A DNA stretch of 64,000 bases from Molanna angustata. Its lineage: Eukaryota > Arthropoda > Insecta > Trichoptera > Molannidae. Below the pieces are notes generated by a model. It saw only the letters and a program-made list of their open reading frames with translations, was not told where the DNA came from and ran no database searches. The stretch lies in NCBI GenBank assembly GCA_963576475.1, contig OY754990.1:2376256-2440255 (forward strand), read 5' to 3'. Below are positions 25,601 through 40,600 of the stretch, one piece after another (positions within the stretch are counted from its first letter, which is position 1; each line of letters opens with the position of its first letter). The position numbers and the translations under genes were made by a program.

Positions 25601-28600
25601 TATTAAACAGTTTTTTACAAAATTTGCACCCCTTTCCAAAAAATAACGCGAATTACAACATCGCTTTCCCACAAAATAACACCGCTTTTCCAAAAAATAG
25701 CACGAATTATAACACTGCTTTTCTACAAAAATAATATTTCTTTTCCAAAAAATAACGCGAATAATAACTTCCTTTTTGTACAAAAATAACACCCCTTTTC
25801 CAAAAAAATAACGTGAATAATAAAACCACTTTCTTACAAAAATAATACCCCTTTTCCAAAAGTTACTTGTATAATAACAATGCTTTTCTACAAGAATAAA
25901 GCATCCCACTGTCGCAATTTGCAATAAAGAGACGGGCTCACCTTATCAAAGTAATCCTTTCCTATACCACATATGAAGCAGTTACTCTCCATGTCTTCTT
26001 TGACAGACTCTAGCTGGTCACGGAGCTCACCAAAAGCGTCGATGATCAAACCTAAAATATAATAATGTTGTACATTAATAATTACTGAATACATCATGGC
26101 ATATCACACAATGGTGTATGGGTGTACATTGTACATCTCCTTATAAAGGGGTACGAAACTTGCGTACATACTCACACACCAGTCTCGTTTCAATTAAAAA
26201 ACCTTACATTCTGAACGGGTGGCGAACCTTGTTGTTGAACTATGCGAAATAAAAGGTCTCTTGTGTGTTCGATAGCCCGGCTCTTACAGGACACAAGAAA
26301 GCAATGATAATAGAAGAGTGGAAGAACAATTCTAAGTTAGTGCCTCCAGCTAACATAAGTACATCGAGTAAAATTCACAAATGGTGTGACGAACAGGAAC
26401 GAAAAAATGGAGAATTCTGGATTCAGCCAAAAAATGGAAATTTCTAAATTCAGTCAAAAAATGGAACAATGGAAACTTAAGGATTCAGCCGAAAAATGGA
26501 AACTTCTGGATTCAGCCATAAAAATGGAATCTTTTGGATTCAGCCAAAAACTGGAGACTTATGGAATCAGCAGAAAAAATGGAAACTTATGGATTTAGCC
26601 CAAAAAAATGAGATTTTGAGTCAGCTGGAAAAATGGAGAATTATGGATTCAGCCAAAAAATGGAGACTCATGGATTCAGCGGAAAAATAAAGACTTCTGG
26701 AATCAGCAGAAAAAAAAGAGGTTTTTGATTCAGCAGAAAAATAAAGACTTTTGAATGCAGTCGTAAAATGGAGACTTCTGGATTCAGCGGCAAAATTGAG
26801 ACATATGGAATCAGCAGAAAAAACAAAGACATATGGAATCAGATGATAAAATATAGACTTCGGGATTCAGCAGAAAAAATATAGACTTCGGGATTCAGCA
26901 GAAAAAATATAGACTTCGGGATTCAGCAGAAAAAATATAGACTTCGGGATTCAGCAGAAAAAATATAGACTTCTGGATTCAGCCGAAAAAATATAGACTT
27001 CGGGATTCAGCAGAAAAAATATAGACTTCGGGATTCAGCAGAAAAAATATAGACTTCGGGATTCAGCAGAAAAAATATAGACTTCGGGATTCAGCAGAAA
27101 AAATATAGACTTCGGGATTCAGCAGAAAAAATATAGACTTCGGGATTCAGCAGAAAAAATATAGACTTCTGGATTCAGCCGAAAAAATATAGACTTCGGG
27201 ATTCAGCAGAAAAAATATAGACTTCTGGATTCAGCCGAAAAAATATAGACTTCGGGATTCAGCAGAAAAAATATAGACTTCGGGATTCAGCAGAAAAAAT
27301 ATAGACTTCGGGATTCAGCAGAAAAAATATAGACTTCGGGATTCAGCAGAAAAAATATAGACTTCTGGATTCAGCCGAAAAAATATAGACTTCGGGATTC
27401 AGCAGAAAAAATAGAGACTTATGGAATCAGATGATAACATAGAGTTCTGGATTCAGCCGAAAAAATAAAAAATTTTCTGAATTCAGCTGAAAAAATGGAG
27501 ATCTCTGGATTCAACCAAGGGCCACCCAGGACTGTCGAGCTTTGAATTGGTTAAAATTCTTCTTCTGAGTCAAAATTGGTTTGCACACACCAAGCGCTCA
27601 CAGGATGGATCATATAGGATGTACAATGACATAAATTGTAATGTTTGATAGACAAACGTTTGTTAGTATAGAGGTGAGGTGTATGAACATGGCGTACCTT
27701 GAATGATGGCCAACAGGATGACAATGACAAAGAAGAAGAAGGTTATATCAAACATGATACGGTAGACTTCGTAGTCGTCACCATCTGGTGGTTCTATTTC
27801 ATCACCAATACCACCGCCCGCTCTCACTCCTTTGTACAGATGAAATACGAAACACTGAAATATAAAACATTATTATTAGACAAACTATGGCCCGATATTA
27901 CAGTCGGCACTCAACTCATTGAGTTTGTTAAACTCAAGATTAATGTTAAGGGGAGATTGAATCCATTTACCTATTACAGTGCAATATGACATGTCAGTTA
28001 CTAAATCTTCAATTATAGACATATTTTACTTTTTCTGTGGTTATTATCTGTCAAATTTTAAATAATCTCAAATAATACCAACTACAAAACGGGACGCTAC
28101 GACTTGAAATATTATTGTTTTATTATCCAACATGGTGAATTTAATTTTTTTCACCAAAATAATGCTTTTAAATGCCCATGTTCATTTCAATATGGCTGTC
28201 AGTTTGTTTTGTTGTGTGGCGCCACAGTCGATACAACTAACACCTCTTGTGATAGAACACTGAAACTACACGCGTTGCCTAGCAACGAGTCGAGAAATGA
28301 CAGTTGACTCACCGTTAAGAACTTAATCCGCCAGAAACGTTGAGTTAAATATTTGTCCTTTTAGTGACGTATTTGAGGGAAGATTAGGCCTAAACAGACA
28401 CTGTAATATGCTATATTTTTGTAAAACTTGAGTTTAGCTCTTAAACTGAGACTGTAATACCGACCCTATATATCTAAGTAGAGACAAAGTTGGGATTTCG
28501 TGTCTCATTTTTAGTTTTGGTATTGTATACTCAGTTTTAGTCTCGGTTTTGCATCTCTTAAACTCAGTTTTAGTCATGATAAATACTATGAAAATATACC

Positions 28601-31600
28601 AGCCACAGACGCTTTGGAATTAACCAGAATAATGCTGCACTTTTGGTTATTATCAGTGCAACAAATAAATTTTCTTACCGTTAACATGTCGTGACATTTC
28701 TTGTCAACTTCATCCTCCTCTTCTTGTATATAAAACTTCCTGAAGAAGTTAAAGGCGATGACGGTGTAGATGTACACGATGATCGTAAGAAGCATCACAG
28801 TCAGAACCAGCTGGAACAAATGAAATTATTTTATAATATCTCAATCAATTCAATTTTTTAAAAAAAGAATCAGCATCGTAGTTCTGTAACCGACACCCTC
28901 TCAAGTGCCACTATAACATTAACATTAACAGTGTAATCTATTCCAACTGTCGATTTGTTCAGGAGAACTTTGTTCTCTTAACATATCGACAATGTTTCAA
29001 GCCAGAATACGCGAGAATTGTATGGAGAGGTCTACTTTTTTCACGGCTTTTCCAACTTTGAAGTCAAAAAACACCAACTTAGAGGCTTCGCAGCTTAAAA
29101 GTTCCATACACGGATTTACTCAGAATTCGGAGTAGAACATTTCGTGTGTCTGTGTGTGTGTCTGTGTGTGTGTGTGTGTGTGTGTCCCCTTATAACTTTT
29201 GATCCGCTCAATTTACAGAGCCCAAAATTTCAGAAAATATACACAGTTATAGGCCTACAAAACTTTTTTACTCAAAATTTTGAATTTTAGTTTCAGTCAG
29301 GGGTTATCAACTTTTGAATTTTTATTTTATTTTTCCATATATCTCAGAAACCATAAAAGTTAGAACGCTGAAAATTGGTACAAACATAGACAAATACAAA
29401 ATCTCAAATTAGTTTTTTCAAAAAAATTCCAGGGTTTCTCAAACATTTTTTATTAAGAAAAGTATTTTTTCTATCATAAATTTATGAGTTTAACTGCCTA
29501 TTTTTCCAAAACTTTCACAATTATCGAAAAAAGCCGAAACACCCCAACTAGATAATTTAATTTTCTATAAAAAACATTAGCATTGTAGCAGAAGATCTCA
29601 ATTTTTTTTAACAATTTTTTTAAAAATTGAATTTAGTGACGACATTGCTTCATACATTTTGTATGGCAGTCGCCTATACACAATATGTAAGAAGACTTAA
29701 TAGTTTGATACTTCATCTTCAAACATACATACAAACCATCATGCTATTTTCATATTCTGGGAAGGAAAAAAGGACCTTCCTCCATACTATCCTATCTTGA
29801 CATACATACCTAGGTACATGTGTTGTATAGAAAACCAAATATCTGACAATATTCAATAATTTGTATTTATGGGTTTATAGTTTGGTACATATTCTTCAAC
29901 TATACATACTATCGCTATCGACAGTTGGTTCACATGTGTTACATGCAACTAGTGTTAAAAACATGCTTCAGAAAAACTATTAATATTAAGAAACAATCCA
30001 CTATGTATGTAGAAGATAAAACATCTCACAAAGATTGTCGATTTGCTTTTATCAAACGCTTAAAGATTCTGAGACTGTTTGAGAATATGTCGACGTTCTC
30101 AACTTTTGCGTGTTAAGAATTATAGGAAAAATGTTACGTCTTTATCTTTCTGTTGTACCTACCACTACACTATTTATAGCCACAAATTGCTTTGGCTGAT
30201 TGGAAGAAATTTCCTTATGGAAATAAACCATAATAATGTACATGAAGTACAAATTAAATCAATAAAGTTTTTGCTGGCAAGGTCCTGTGATGATATACGG
30301 TGCAGATTGCTGGACAGTAAAAAGTGCACACAAACAAAAAGTATGTGTAAAAGAAATTAAGATGCCAAGGTGACTTCATCGAATATGTATTTGGTAATTT
30401 GGTCAAATCAAATCCCACACAGAGTATTCAGCGATCTATACAAGATGCCGAAAATTCGCTGGAATTTCAGAAAAATCGTGACATCAAGCTGTCAGTGTTA
30501 GCTTGGTTACATGTGTTTATGTTGTTATGACAAAAAAAAAACATTTTAAACGTCAGTATAAACCCATAGAATGCTATCTATCTCTTTTCTTCATACACAA
30601 ATAATGTGAAATGCTACGCCATCGACCTTAATTTTGGTGTAGTATTATTTTTGGTTTTGTTGGAATGATTGATGGGGGCAACTGTAGAGGCCGCTCCAGA
30701 AACAACTATATAGACCAGATAATCGGAAAAGTGCGCTGTAGCAGTTACAAAGAGATGAAGAGACTGGTGGAAAGAACGAGTATTTGGTGCAGACCAATCC
30801 TAGGATTGTGACCCAGAAGAAGAAGAATATTAAGTATTTAGTTAGTGATTGCTAACTTATGAATACTAAATACTCCAGTGAGGTTAGGAGTTAGTATTTA
30901 GTTACCTAGAACTGTGCATTCGGGTCATAGTGTTGGGTACCATCTAGTAAATATTATACAAATTGCGGATTTTCATACCTGTTTTCCGTTGTGCGTGACA
31001 GACTGCAGGATGGTACGAAGAGTCTTGAAGCCAACGGCTACGTCAAGAAGATGGGCGGCAAAGAAGAAGTTGTTAAAGTTGCCCATCACCGAGAAAGTGA
31101 AATACCACAGGGAGTAGAGGAAGGAATTGTCTGTGATGGTGACCCCGGCCTTCCACACTTGGTAGCGCCAGTCGATGTTCAGAATGCTGTAACGTTACAA
31201 AATGTATTAATTGTCCATTATAAGCATTACATAATTTAAAAAAATAGCATAAATTCCCTTTTTTGCAGGTGGCAATTCTTAAGTAGAAAACACCTAGGTT
31301 CGAATGCAGAGTCCTACCTAAATACTAAATTCTAAATACTAACCATGTTTTCATTGCACAGTCGCTCACTTAAGTTAGGAGATCACGTGGCTTCCTAACT
31401 GGAGGATACTACCAAGTTCACCTATGAGACATTGCATTGCAGAGACATATCTAAATACTAACCATGTTTTCATTGCACAGTCGCTCACTTAAGTTAGGAG
31501 ATCACGTGGCTTCCTAACTGGAGGATGCTACCAAGTTCACATATGAGACACATTGCATTGCAGAGACATATCTAAATACTTAGCGCATGAGCATCATCGT

Positions 31601-34600
31601 AAACTAACATTTGCTAACTGTCAAAAAGTAAGGTTGATAGCGAGGAACCTTACGAGTGGTTTAATACTAAAATACGAGATTTTTTCAGTGAATGATGATT
31701 TTATCGGCTTCGTCAAATATGTATTTGGTAATTTTGTCAAATCAAATACCAGAGTATTCAGCGATCTATACGAGATGCAGAAAATTAGGTGGAATTTCAA
31801 AAAAACAGGGCCACTCTAGAAGTCACACATACTCCTTTCAAGGCTTGGAAATTCACCACATAAAATAATAATTGTTGAAATGTTTCTTACAAATGTACAA
31901 GTCCACTGCCTTCGTCTTCTTGTGATGAGAAGGAAGTCTTCTCCATGCCCAGCAGATTTGATATCGAGTCAAAGTCGTAAGTCTCTGAATACTTTTGCCT
32001 GACCTTCTTCTTCACAAACTTGTCCCAGTAGTTGACGGGGAAAGATCTAAAATCATATAAAAAGAAAAAAAATGTTTATACATTAAACTAAAAACCATTT
32101 TAATCGTGCGGAATTTTTATTGATACTATACGTTTTTGTCACCTCTGTGTAAGGACTGTTGCTTTCATTGTTTAAAAATAAAACAATTTCTCAATAGATG
32201 GCGTTACAAAAAGGTTTCTTCGTTACTTCATAGATGGCGATTGTGCTTCAGTTTGTATTCAAAAGATAAGTTTCTCATTGTTGAAATATATAGAAGAAGG
32301 CATAATCGGTGAACGTTGCGCAAGCGCATTAATTTATCAGGTCATTAGCCCTGTAGGTGCTTTGAGTTCCTGGGGCTTTATTCCCATTCACGTGTAATAT
32401 TTCGCGATAAGTTCCGCTAATCTATACATATGTTTTTTCTGATTACATGAAAATTCTTCGAAACACAATTGTTCGAATGCGCAATTGTACGAATAACAAT
32501 TTTTCGAAAATCAGTTATCAGAATGACAATTGTCCGAAAGCAAATTATTCCAACTAACATTTGTTGGAAAACCAATTAACCGAATTTAATATATTTTTGT
32601 GTCATTATGTTGCCTCCTTTGACATTGTTGTATTATTGTTGGGTACGTATGTTTGCACATTTTTAATAACTGATGTTTGACAGCGCGGGATAGCCTAGTT
32701 TGTACACCAGTTTATGTTTATCTAGTATTCACACCAGTTTAGTTATTTTATTTTAATATTATAGTTACTTTTTTAAATATATAATGCAATTGTAACTACA
32801 AACAAACCTAACCAACCTATTTTTACCAAAGTTTTGTAGGTTTAGGTTTCAAAAAATAGATGTACATCCTAGGATATCTGACAGCATGACAGCGCGGTGC
32901 GTCGCCATGTTGTTTATTCCATAGATTTTTATTAAACATAATATACTATGTAGATGTAGTACTCCGTGCAAAAAGTGAGTCATTTGTTTTCGATTCATAC
33001 AAAATTTGCTAACTACGACATCTAGTATATTATAATAAAAATCTATGGTTTATTCCTCTCACAATACTACCAACATGACGTCATAAAAATTCGAACAATT
33101 GTAAATTCTGATAATTGTGTGTTCGGAAAATTGTTTTTCGAAAAAATGTGATTCGAATAATTGCCATTCGTAAAATTGATTTTCGTAAAATTGAGCATTC
33201 GAATAATTGTTTTTCGAATAATTTTCCTGTCACCGTTTTTTCTTACTGTGCATCTTTTTCTATATAGTTTAATTGTTTTATATTTTGTTTGTATTGTAAA
33301 TTTAATAAAAATAAAATAATAAAAAAGAATGTATAATAACAATTCTTCCTTACTTGGCACTAATAACGAGCTTGTCCCAATGACTTTTGATGTCATCGTC
33401 CTCAGGCTGTTCTGCTACATATAAACCGTCAAACTCCAAGCGTCTCGCTATCTCTTTCTCTCGTTTGAAGATGGCCAAGGGCACCTGATAGTGGAAAAAG
33501 AAAAGACGTATTTTACATTATAATATTTAGCAGGGCGTGAGAAAACTATCGGGACAAACGGCCATATTTAGAAATTAAAAGAGAACGGCGGAACGCAGAT
33601 GTAAAATACAAACTCTCCTCAAAACACTTGATCAAAAATCTTAAATTATATCTGGTTAGTATTTACCTTAAGATGATAGTAAGCAATTAGCATAGCCAAG
33701 GAACACAACGAGTGTAGAGCTGCAGCCAGTCTCATTACATGTTCCATATAGAAATAGTTCTCATCCACATGGACCAGTTCCAGTGGGTCTTCTTCCTCTG
33801 CGCTGCTGTTCTCTCCACTACCCCCTGAGAGAGAAAAAAAACATTCATTATCCAATATACAAATAATAACATTCATAACCGAAGAGAACGTGGAGATCTT
33901 ATTGAAACATTCAAAATATTATCAGACCATGACTGTGAAAACATGAAAAATCTCTTTCAATATAGTCATAACACTAATTTGCGTGGCCATAGCTTAAAAC
34001 TTGTGAAAAGTAGGTTCTCGACAAATCCTTGAGAGCATTTTCTTTCTAATAGAGTGGTGAATACTTGGAATAAACTACCCCAACATGTTTTGGTGTTGAT
34101 ATTTCCTTTCATATAGAGTGGTGAATACTTGGAATAAACTGCCCCAACATGTTTTGGTGTTGATATTTCCTTTCAAATAGAGTGGTGAATACTTGGAATA
34201 AACTGCCCCAACATGTTTTGGTGTTGATATTTCCTTTCAAATAGAGTGGTGAATACTTGGAATAAACTGCCCCAACATGTTTTGGTGTTGATATTTCCTT
34301 TCAAATAGAGTGGTGAATACTTGGAATAAACTGCCCCAACATGTTTTGGTGTTGATATTTCCTTTCAAATAGAGTGGTGAATACTTGGAATAAACTGCCC
34401 CAACATGTTTTGGTGTTGATATTTCCTTTCAAATAGAGTGGTGAATACTTGGAATAAATTGCCCCAACATGTTTTGGTGTTGATATTTCCTTTCAAATAG
34501 AGTGGTGAATACTTGGAATAAACTGCCCCAACATGTTTTGGTGTTGATATTTCCTTTCAAATAGAGTGGTGAATACTTGGAATAAACTGCCCCAACATGT

Positions 34601-37600
34601 TTTGGTGTTGATATTTCCTTTCAAATAGAGTGGCGAATACTTGGAATAAACTGCCCCAACATGTTTTGGTGTTGATATTTCCTTTCAAATAGAGTGGTGA
34701 ATACTTGGAATAAACTGCCCCAACATGTTTTGGTGTTGATATTTCCTTTCAAATAGAGTGGTGAATACTTGGAATAAACTGCCCCAACATGTTTTGGTGT
34801 TGATATTTCCTTTCAAATAGAGTGGTGAATACTTGGAATAAACTGCCCCAACATGTTTTGGTGTTGATATTTCCTTTCAAATAGAGTGGTGAATACTTGG
34901 AATAAACTGCCCCAACATGTTTTGGTGTTGATATTTCCTTTCAAATAGCACTCACAGATCACATGTCAGAGTGTTTCTTCCTGTTGTTGACACTTTCTAC
35001 AGATTAGGTTACGGTAGCCATTATGTAATAGTGTCTTTTTAAAAGACAGTTACCAGTGAATAAGTCAGTCATTGGTCTCTGTTGAGATTTAGCAGCTTTC
35101 TGATTCTTTCTCTATAAAGGTCATCTCAATCTCAATCTCATATTATTATACGGTGTCAAAAATTTACCCTTAAAGTGAGCAGCATGAATCGAATGGAGGC
35201 ATTTGAAAGTGGCTTCATGTTAATATGGATTGTTTAAAATAATAAAGCAGATCAAAACAAAAAGAACAAAAAATATAAAAAAATGTGTAAATACTTACTC
35301 GCTGGACACTTTTGCTTGGGGCATGTTTTTCTGTTAGCTTGTAACAATAATATTACAAAAATTAGTTAGTTTTAAAGTTTCTAAAGATGGTCACTGGATG
35401 ATTGAAACTAGTCGGCGTCATTTAATTACATTTGCGCTAAAAACAAATTTATTACCAATAAGTTTGATGGATATTGAATCAATATTTGCAAAGACGGCAT
35501 AGTTTGGGGAATCAGTATTCTCAATACACAGATATCTTTAATGATTCGATTGGTATTTATAAAAGACACCCATACATTGCACTTGTCAACTAGACCAAAC
35601 ATTAAATTTAATTAAGTTTTCGGATTTATTTGTCTAAAAAACATTTTAATTATTAATGTTTAGAGAACATTTATCTAGGCTGTGTTGAAATGTAAGGAAA
35701 ACTGAAATATGTTGCCAACCAAAACATCAAACTCGCGATATTCCATGACTCACTTTTTGCACAGAGTTCTACATCTAGTATATTATAATAAAAATCTATG
35801 AATCCAACATACCAACACCAAATAATAGATAGGTAGGTAGCTTTTGTAAACTCAATTTAAATCACGAGTTGAAGTAATTAATAAAATAACCTAACCTTAC
35901 CTAACTGAAAAAGAATAAATAATACGCAAACAAGTAAATAAAAAAAATATAGGACAACCTTCTTAAAGTTTTCTTCACGTTGAATTAATACTGTGTAAAG
36001 AATTTCATAAAAATACCCCTGGGGGGCAAGTCTGGTTCGACCGGCAAAATCAAAACCCTCACGATTGCCCATATCATGGATATAATTATTGTATGGAGTT
36101 CTATAATATCTTTAGACATCATAGAACTTCGTGATTACCATGATATGGGTAATCACGAGGGTTTTGATTTCGCTGGTTGGACCAGACTTGCCCCCCTGAT
36201 TTAATGCAATAAGTAGGTATAGCATTAAAAAGACACATCATCTGAATAATTACTATATGCAAAATAAGTTTCACCTACCGGGTAAACGAAATATGCGTTC
36301 ATAGATAATTATTGTTTTCAAATTAGTTAAATATATATAAAAACCTACCATCTCCTGAGCCCCCGAGACCCCCTCCCCCAGAGCCAGAACCGGACCCAGA
36401 GCCGGAGCCAGAACCGCTGATGATGTCAGCCAGGGATGCTCCACCGTCGCCACTACCATCGTTGTCTTCGTCTTCGCCCAGAGTCGTTACCTGAAACCAT
36501 GATCAAACCAGTTCATATCAGCGCAGAATAACACAGGACAAAATTACACACAGATGAAATTGCACATGGACAAAAGTACACGTAGATAAAATAATACATG
36601 AACGAAATAACACGTAGTTAAAATAATACATGGACGAAATAACACATAGATAAAATAATACATGGATGAAATTACACATAGATAAAATAATACATGGATG
36701 AAATTACACAAAGATAAAATAATACATGGACGATATTACACGTGACAAAAGTACACACAAATGAAATTGCACATGGACGAAATTACACGTAGATAAAATA
36801 ATACATGGACGAAATTACACGTGATAAAAGTACACACAAATGAAATTGCATACAGACGAAATTACACGTAGATAAAATAATACATGGACGAAATTACACA
36901 TAGATAAAATAATACATAGACAAAATTACACATAGACGAAATAACAATTGGAAAAAATTACATGTGATGAATTTTTACTTTGACAAAAATACACACAGAA
37001 AGAAGTTCTTTAAGCTTTTTATCATAATCTGTTTGATAGTCATACATATACATTAGTCAATTATTTACTTATATTTTCAAATGTTTGATGAGGGAACGGT
37101 TAGTTCCGAAACCGGTCACATCGTTTCAACCAAAAAACGTGGTTAATACAAAGTTATATCTTTAAATTTAAAATTAAATTTAATTATTTACTTATTTATT
37201 ATTTTATCTGTCTGTCGGGACTGATTTGGACATATGTAGAATACGCTTAGCGTTCCGATACGACTAGTAATTGGTTCAATTCCAATTACTAGGACGCCGA
37301 CACACGGTTCGATACCAGGTGTCGAGCTTGAAGTTAGAGAGTCAATATTATATTCATATTTAATTAAATTAAACATTACCCATTTAATCAGTTAAATACA
37401 TTAAACACACCATCACCCGCGCACACTATTCAAGGCAGTGTTTCACAGCAAATATACTTCACAGTGGTATTCAATGACAGAAAATGCTTTATCTTTACTA
37501 TACTGACTGCGCGACACCACAAGTTACTGAGAAACGAGGGTTGCGAGGTCATTTGAATTACAGGGGCTCTGATGTATATTGAAATTTTTAGCAAAGCTAT

Positions 37601-40600
37601 GAAGTAAGTACCTTGTAGAAGAGCAGCATGAAGTTGATGCAGAAAGCCAACACGAGAGCGACATACTTTAAGTTGTAAAAGTTTCTAGCTAGGAAGGACA
37701 CGGCCCGATGGGTGTACTGGCTGAGATCCATTTGACTGAGAGCGGATGGTTGGGGCGCAGTGACCTGTAAAAAGAAAATGATAACATATATTTCACACAA
37801 GAGGTTGGACTGTAGGTATTTTAATCTAAGAAGGCTTCAAGATTTTTTCCGTCTCAAGATCATCAAAGCACTTCGTAGTATGACTCCTACTTAAATCAAT
37901 CAATCAATCAATCAATCAGTGGCGCTACAACCCATCGTGGATCCTGGCCTCCTCCAGAAGCTCCCTCCACCCCACCCTGACCATCGCTTCCTGCCGCCAA
38001 TTCACAACGCCAATTGTCCACAAGTCCCTCTCTGCTCCATTTAACCATCTCAGCTTTGGCCTACCGAAGCTTCTTCTGCCCATTGGTATTGTAGCGAATA
38101 TTCTTTTTAGTGGACAGGTTTCATCCATTCTCGCTACGTGACCCAGTCATCGGAGCCGGCTTATTTTGATGTACTGGGTGACGTGTACATCTGAGTACAA
38201 CTGGTACAGTTCGTGGTTGTACCTGATACGCCAAGCTCCATTTTCGCATACGGGGCCATAAATGCGTAAATGGCTCCTACTTACCCCCTCCGAACCGAGC
38301 ATTCCACTTTCAATATATGAAAGACAATCGCCACACTTAGTTCTGCACCTTCATCCTTCTTCTTCTTCCTCTGGTTTTAGGCCGAGGGCCTGTTTTTTTC
38401 AGTCGGAGACTGCCTCTCGTGATCTGGATGTCCAGCTGTCACTCCATCTTTTTGCTGGTCTCTCCTTGCTCTACGACCCTGCGGGACTTACTTGGAGACA
38501 ATTTTGAGTAGTCGCGTGTCTCCCATTCTATCGACGTGGTCTCTCCATTCACGCCTTCGCCCTCTACCCCAGCGGATGATGTCCTCGTTCCGGACTCTAT
38601 CCACGAGTATTACGCCCACTATGGAACTCACTGTCCTCATTTCAGTAGTCCGGAAGAGGATTTTTGTTCTGATAGTATCGGCTCTGGCTTCGATGGCATA
38701 GGTCATTGTGGGTCTTACGCACGTTTTGTAAATTGTGGTTTTACTTTCTGTGAGTATATGTTTGTTTTTCCAGACAGTATCCCTGAGGCAGCCAGCTTTA
38801 ACCTCGTCATGTAATAATAATAATAATAATAATAATGATAAAATCAAAACAAATAAACATTAAAACCGGAATATTTCAAGGTGACTCCCTAAGCGCACTA
38901 TGGTTCTGTATCTCCCTCAACCCACTCTCCAAGATGCTTAACAAAAGCAAACTTGGCTACAAAATCACAACACACAACTTAAATACCAATCCTATAAAAA
39001 TCAACCACCTTTTATACATGGACGATTTAAAACTATATGGCAAAAATAATGACGAACTAAAACAACTAATTTATAAAACTGAACGCTTTAGTAATGACAT
39101 AAAAATGAAATTCGGTATTGATAAATGCAACACATGCTCAATAGTAAGAGGTAAACCCAAGGAACACACGGGAAGCACCTTGAAGGATACGAATGAAATA
39201 ATACGCGCAATGGACGAAGATGAATTTTATAAATACTTGGGAATTCTCCAGAACCCAAGCATAAAAGATAAAAAGATAAAAGAAACCACCAAAAACGAAT
39301 ACCTTAAAAGACTAAATATCCTCCTCAAAACACAACTAAATGGAAAAAATATGACTAAAGCAATAAACACATACGCAATACCAGTACTAACATATACATT
39401 TGGAATAATTAAATGGACCAATACGGAACTTGACGATCTCAACATTAAACTCAGAACAACATCATCAAAACATAGAATTCACCACGAACATTCAGCAATA
39501 GAAAGATTCACACTGCCAAGAGAGGAAGGAGGAAGAGGACTCATAGACATTAAAAATCTACACCATACACAAATAAATAACTTAAGGCAATACTTCTACA
39601 CAAAACGAAATAGCCCAATACATAATGAAATCATAAACATAGATCACACATACTCACCACTTACACTTAACGACAACGAACGCAATCTAGAAATAACAAC
39701 ACATGACGCAAAAATTGAAACATGGAAAAATAAAACATTACATGGAATACACCCAAGTCATCTACAACAACAACATATTGATAAAGCCCTTAGTAATAAT
39801 TGGCTCAAACACTCAGACCTATACGCAGAAACAGAAGGATTTATCATAGCTATTCAGGACAAAATAATAAAAACAAAAAACTACACGAAACATATTATAA
39901 AAGACAATACAATAACAAACGACACATGCAGAAAGTGCAAATTACAAAAAGAAACAATAGAACACATAACAGGTGGCTGCTCAACTCTTGCACCGACGGA
40001 ATATACAATAAGACACGATAACATCTGCAAACACATATATTTGGAACTAGCCCACAAACATAAACTTATCGAAACACACCCCAAGTGGTATCAATACACA
40101 CCCCCAGCTGTAACAGAAAATGATAACTACAAACTATACTGGAATAGAGACATAATCACAGACAGAACAAACCTACATAACCGACCAGACATTACATTAA
40201 TCGACAAAATACATAAACACACATATCTAATAGAAATATCGATACCAAATACAGCAAATCTACAAAAGAAACATTTAGAAAAAATAGATAAATACATACC
40301 TTTAGCAGAACAGATAAAATCACAGTGGAAACAAGAAAAAGTAACAATAGTACCAATAATATTATCGTCTACAGGCATCATACCAAAAACTCTCCAAAAA
40401 AATATAGACATACTAAAGTTACCCCCATACGTAATCACCAACATACAAAAAACTACAATTATCAACACATGCACAATAGTCAGAAAATTTCTACAGGTAC
40501 CACTTTAAACAACTACACACAACCACACAGACACACAAACACATAGCCTCACAACTTGAGTACGCTCCGTTGTGAAGGAAATTACCGGATCATAACCGAG

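Noticed and set aside
22405..25924. Minus-strand ORFs with [13 protein letters not shown] repeats
   Set aside because: They are translations of the 5-kb degenerate satellite, with no initiation context or domain.
38835..40508. 557-codon ORF as a host gene
   Set aside because: The RT MDD motif, zinc knuckle and restriction-like endonuclease, plus the TAA flanks, make it a retrotransposon.
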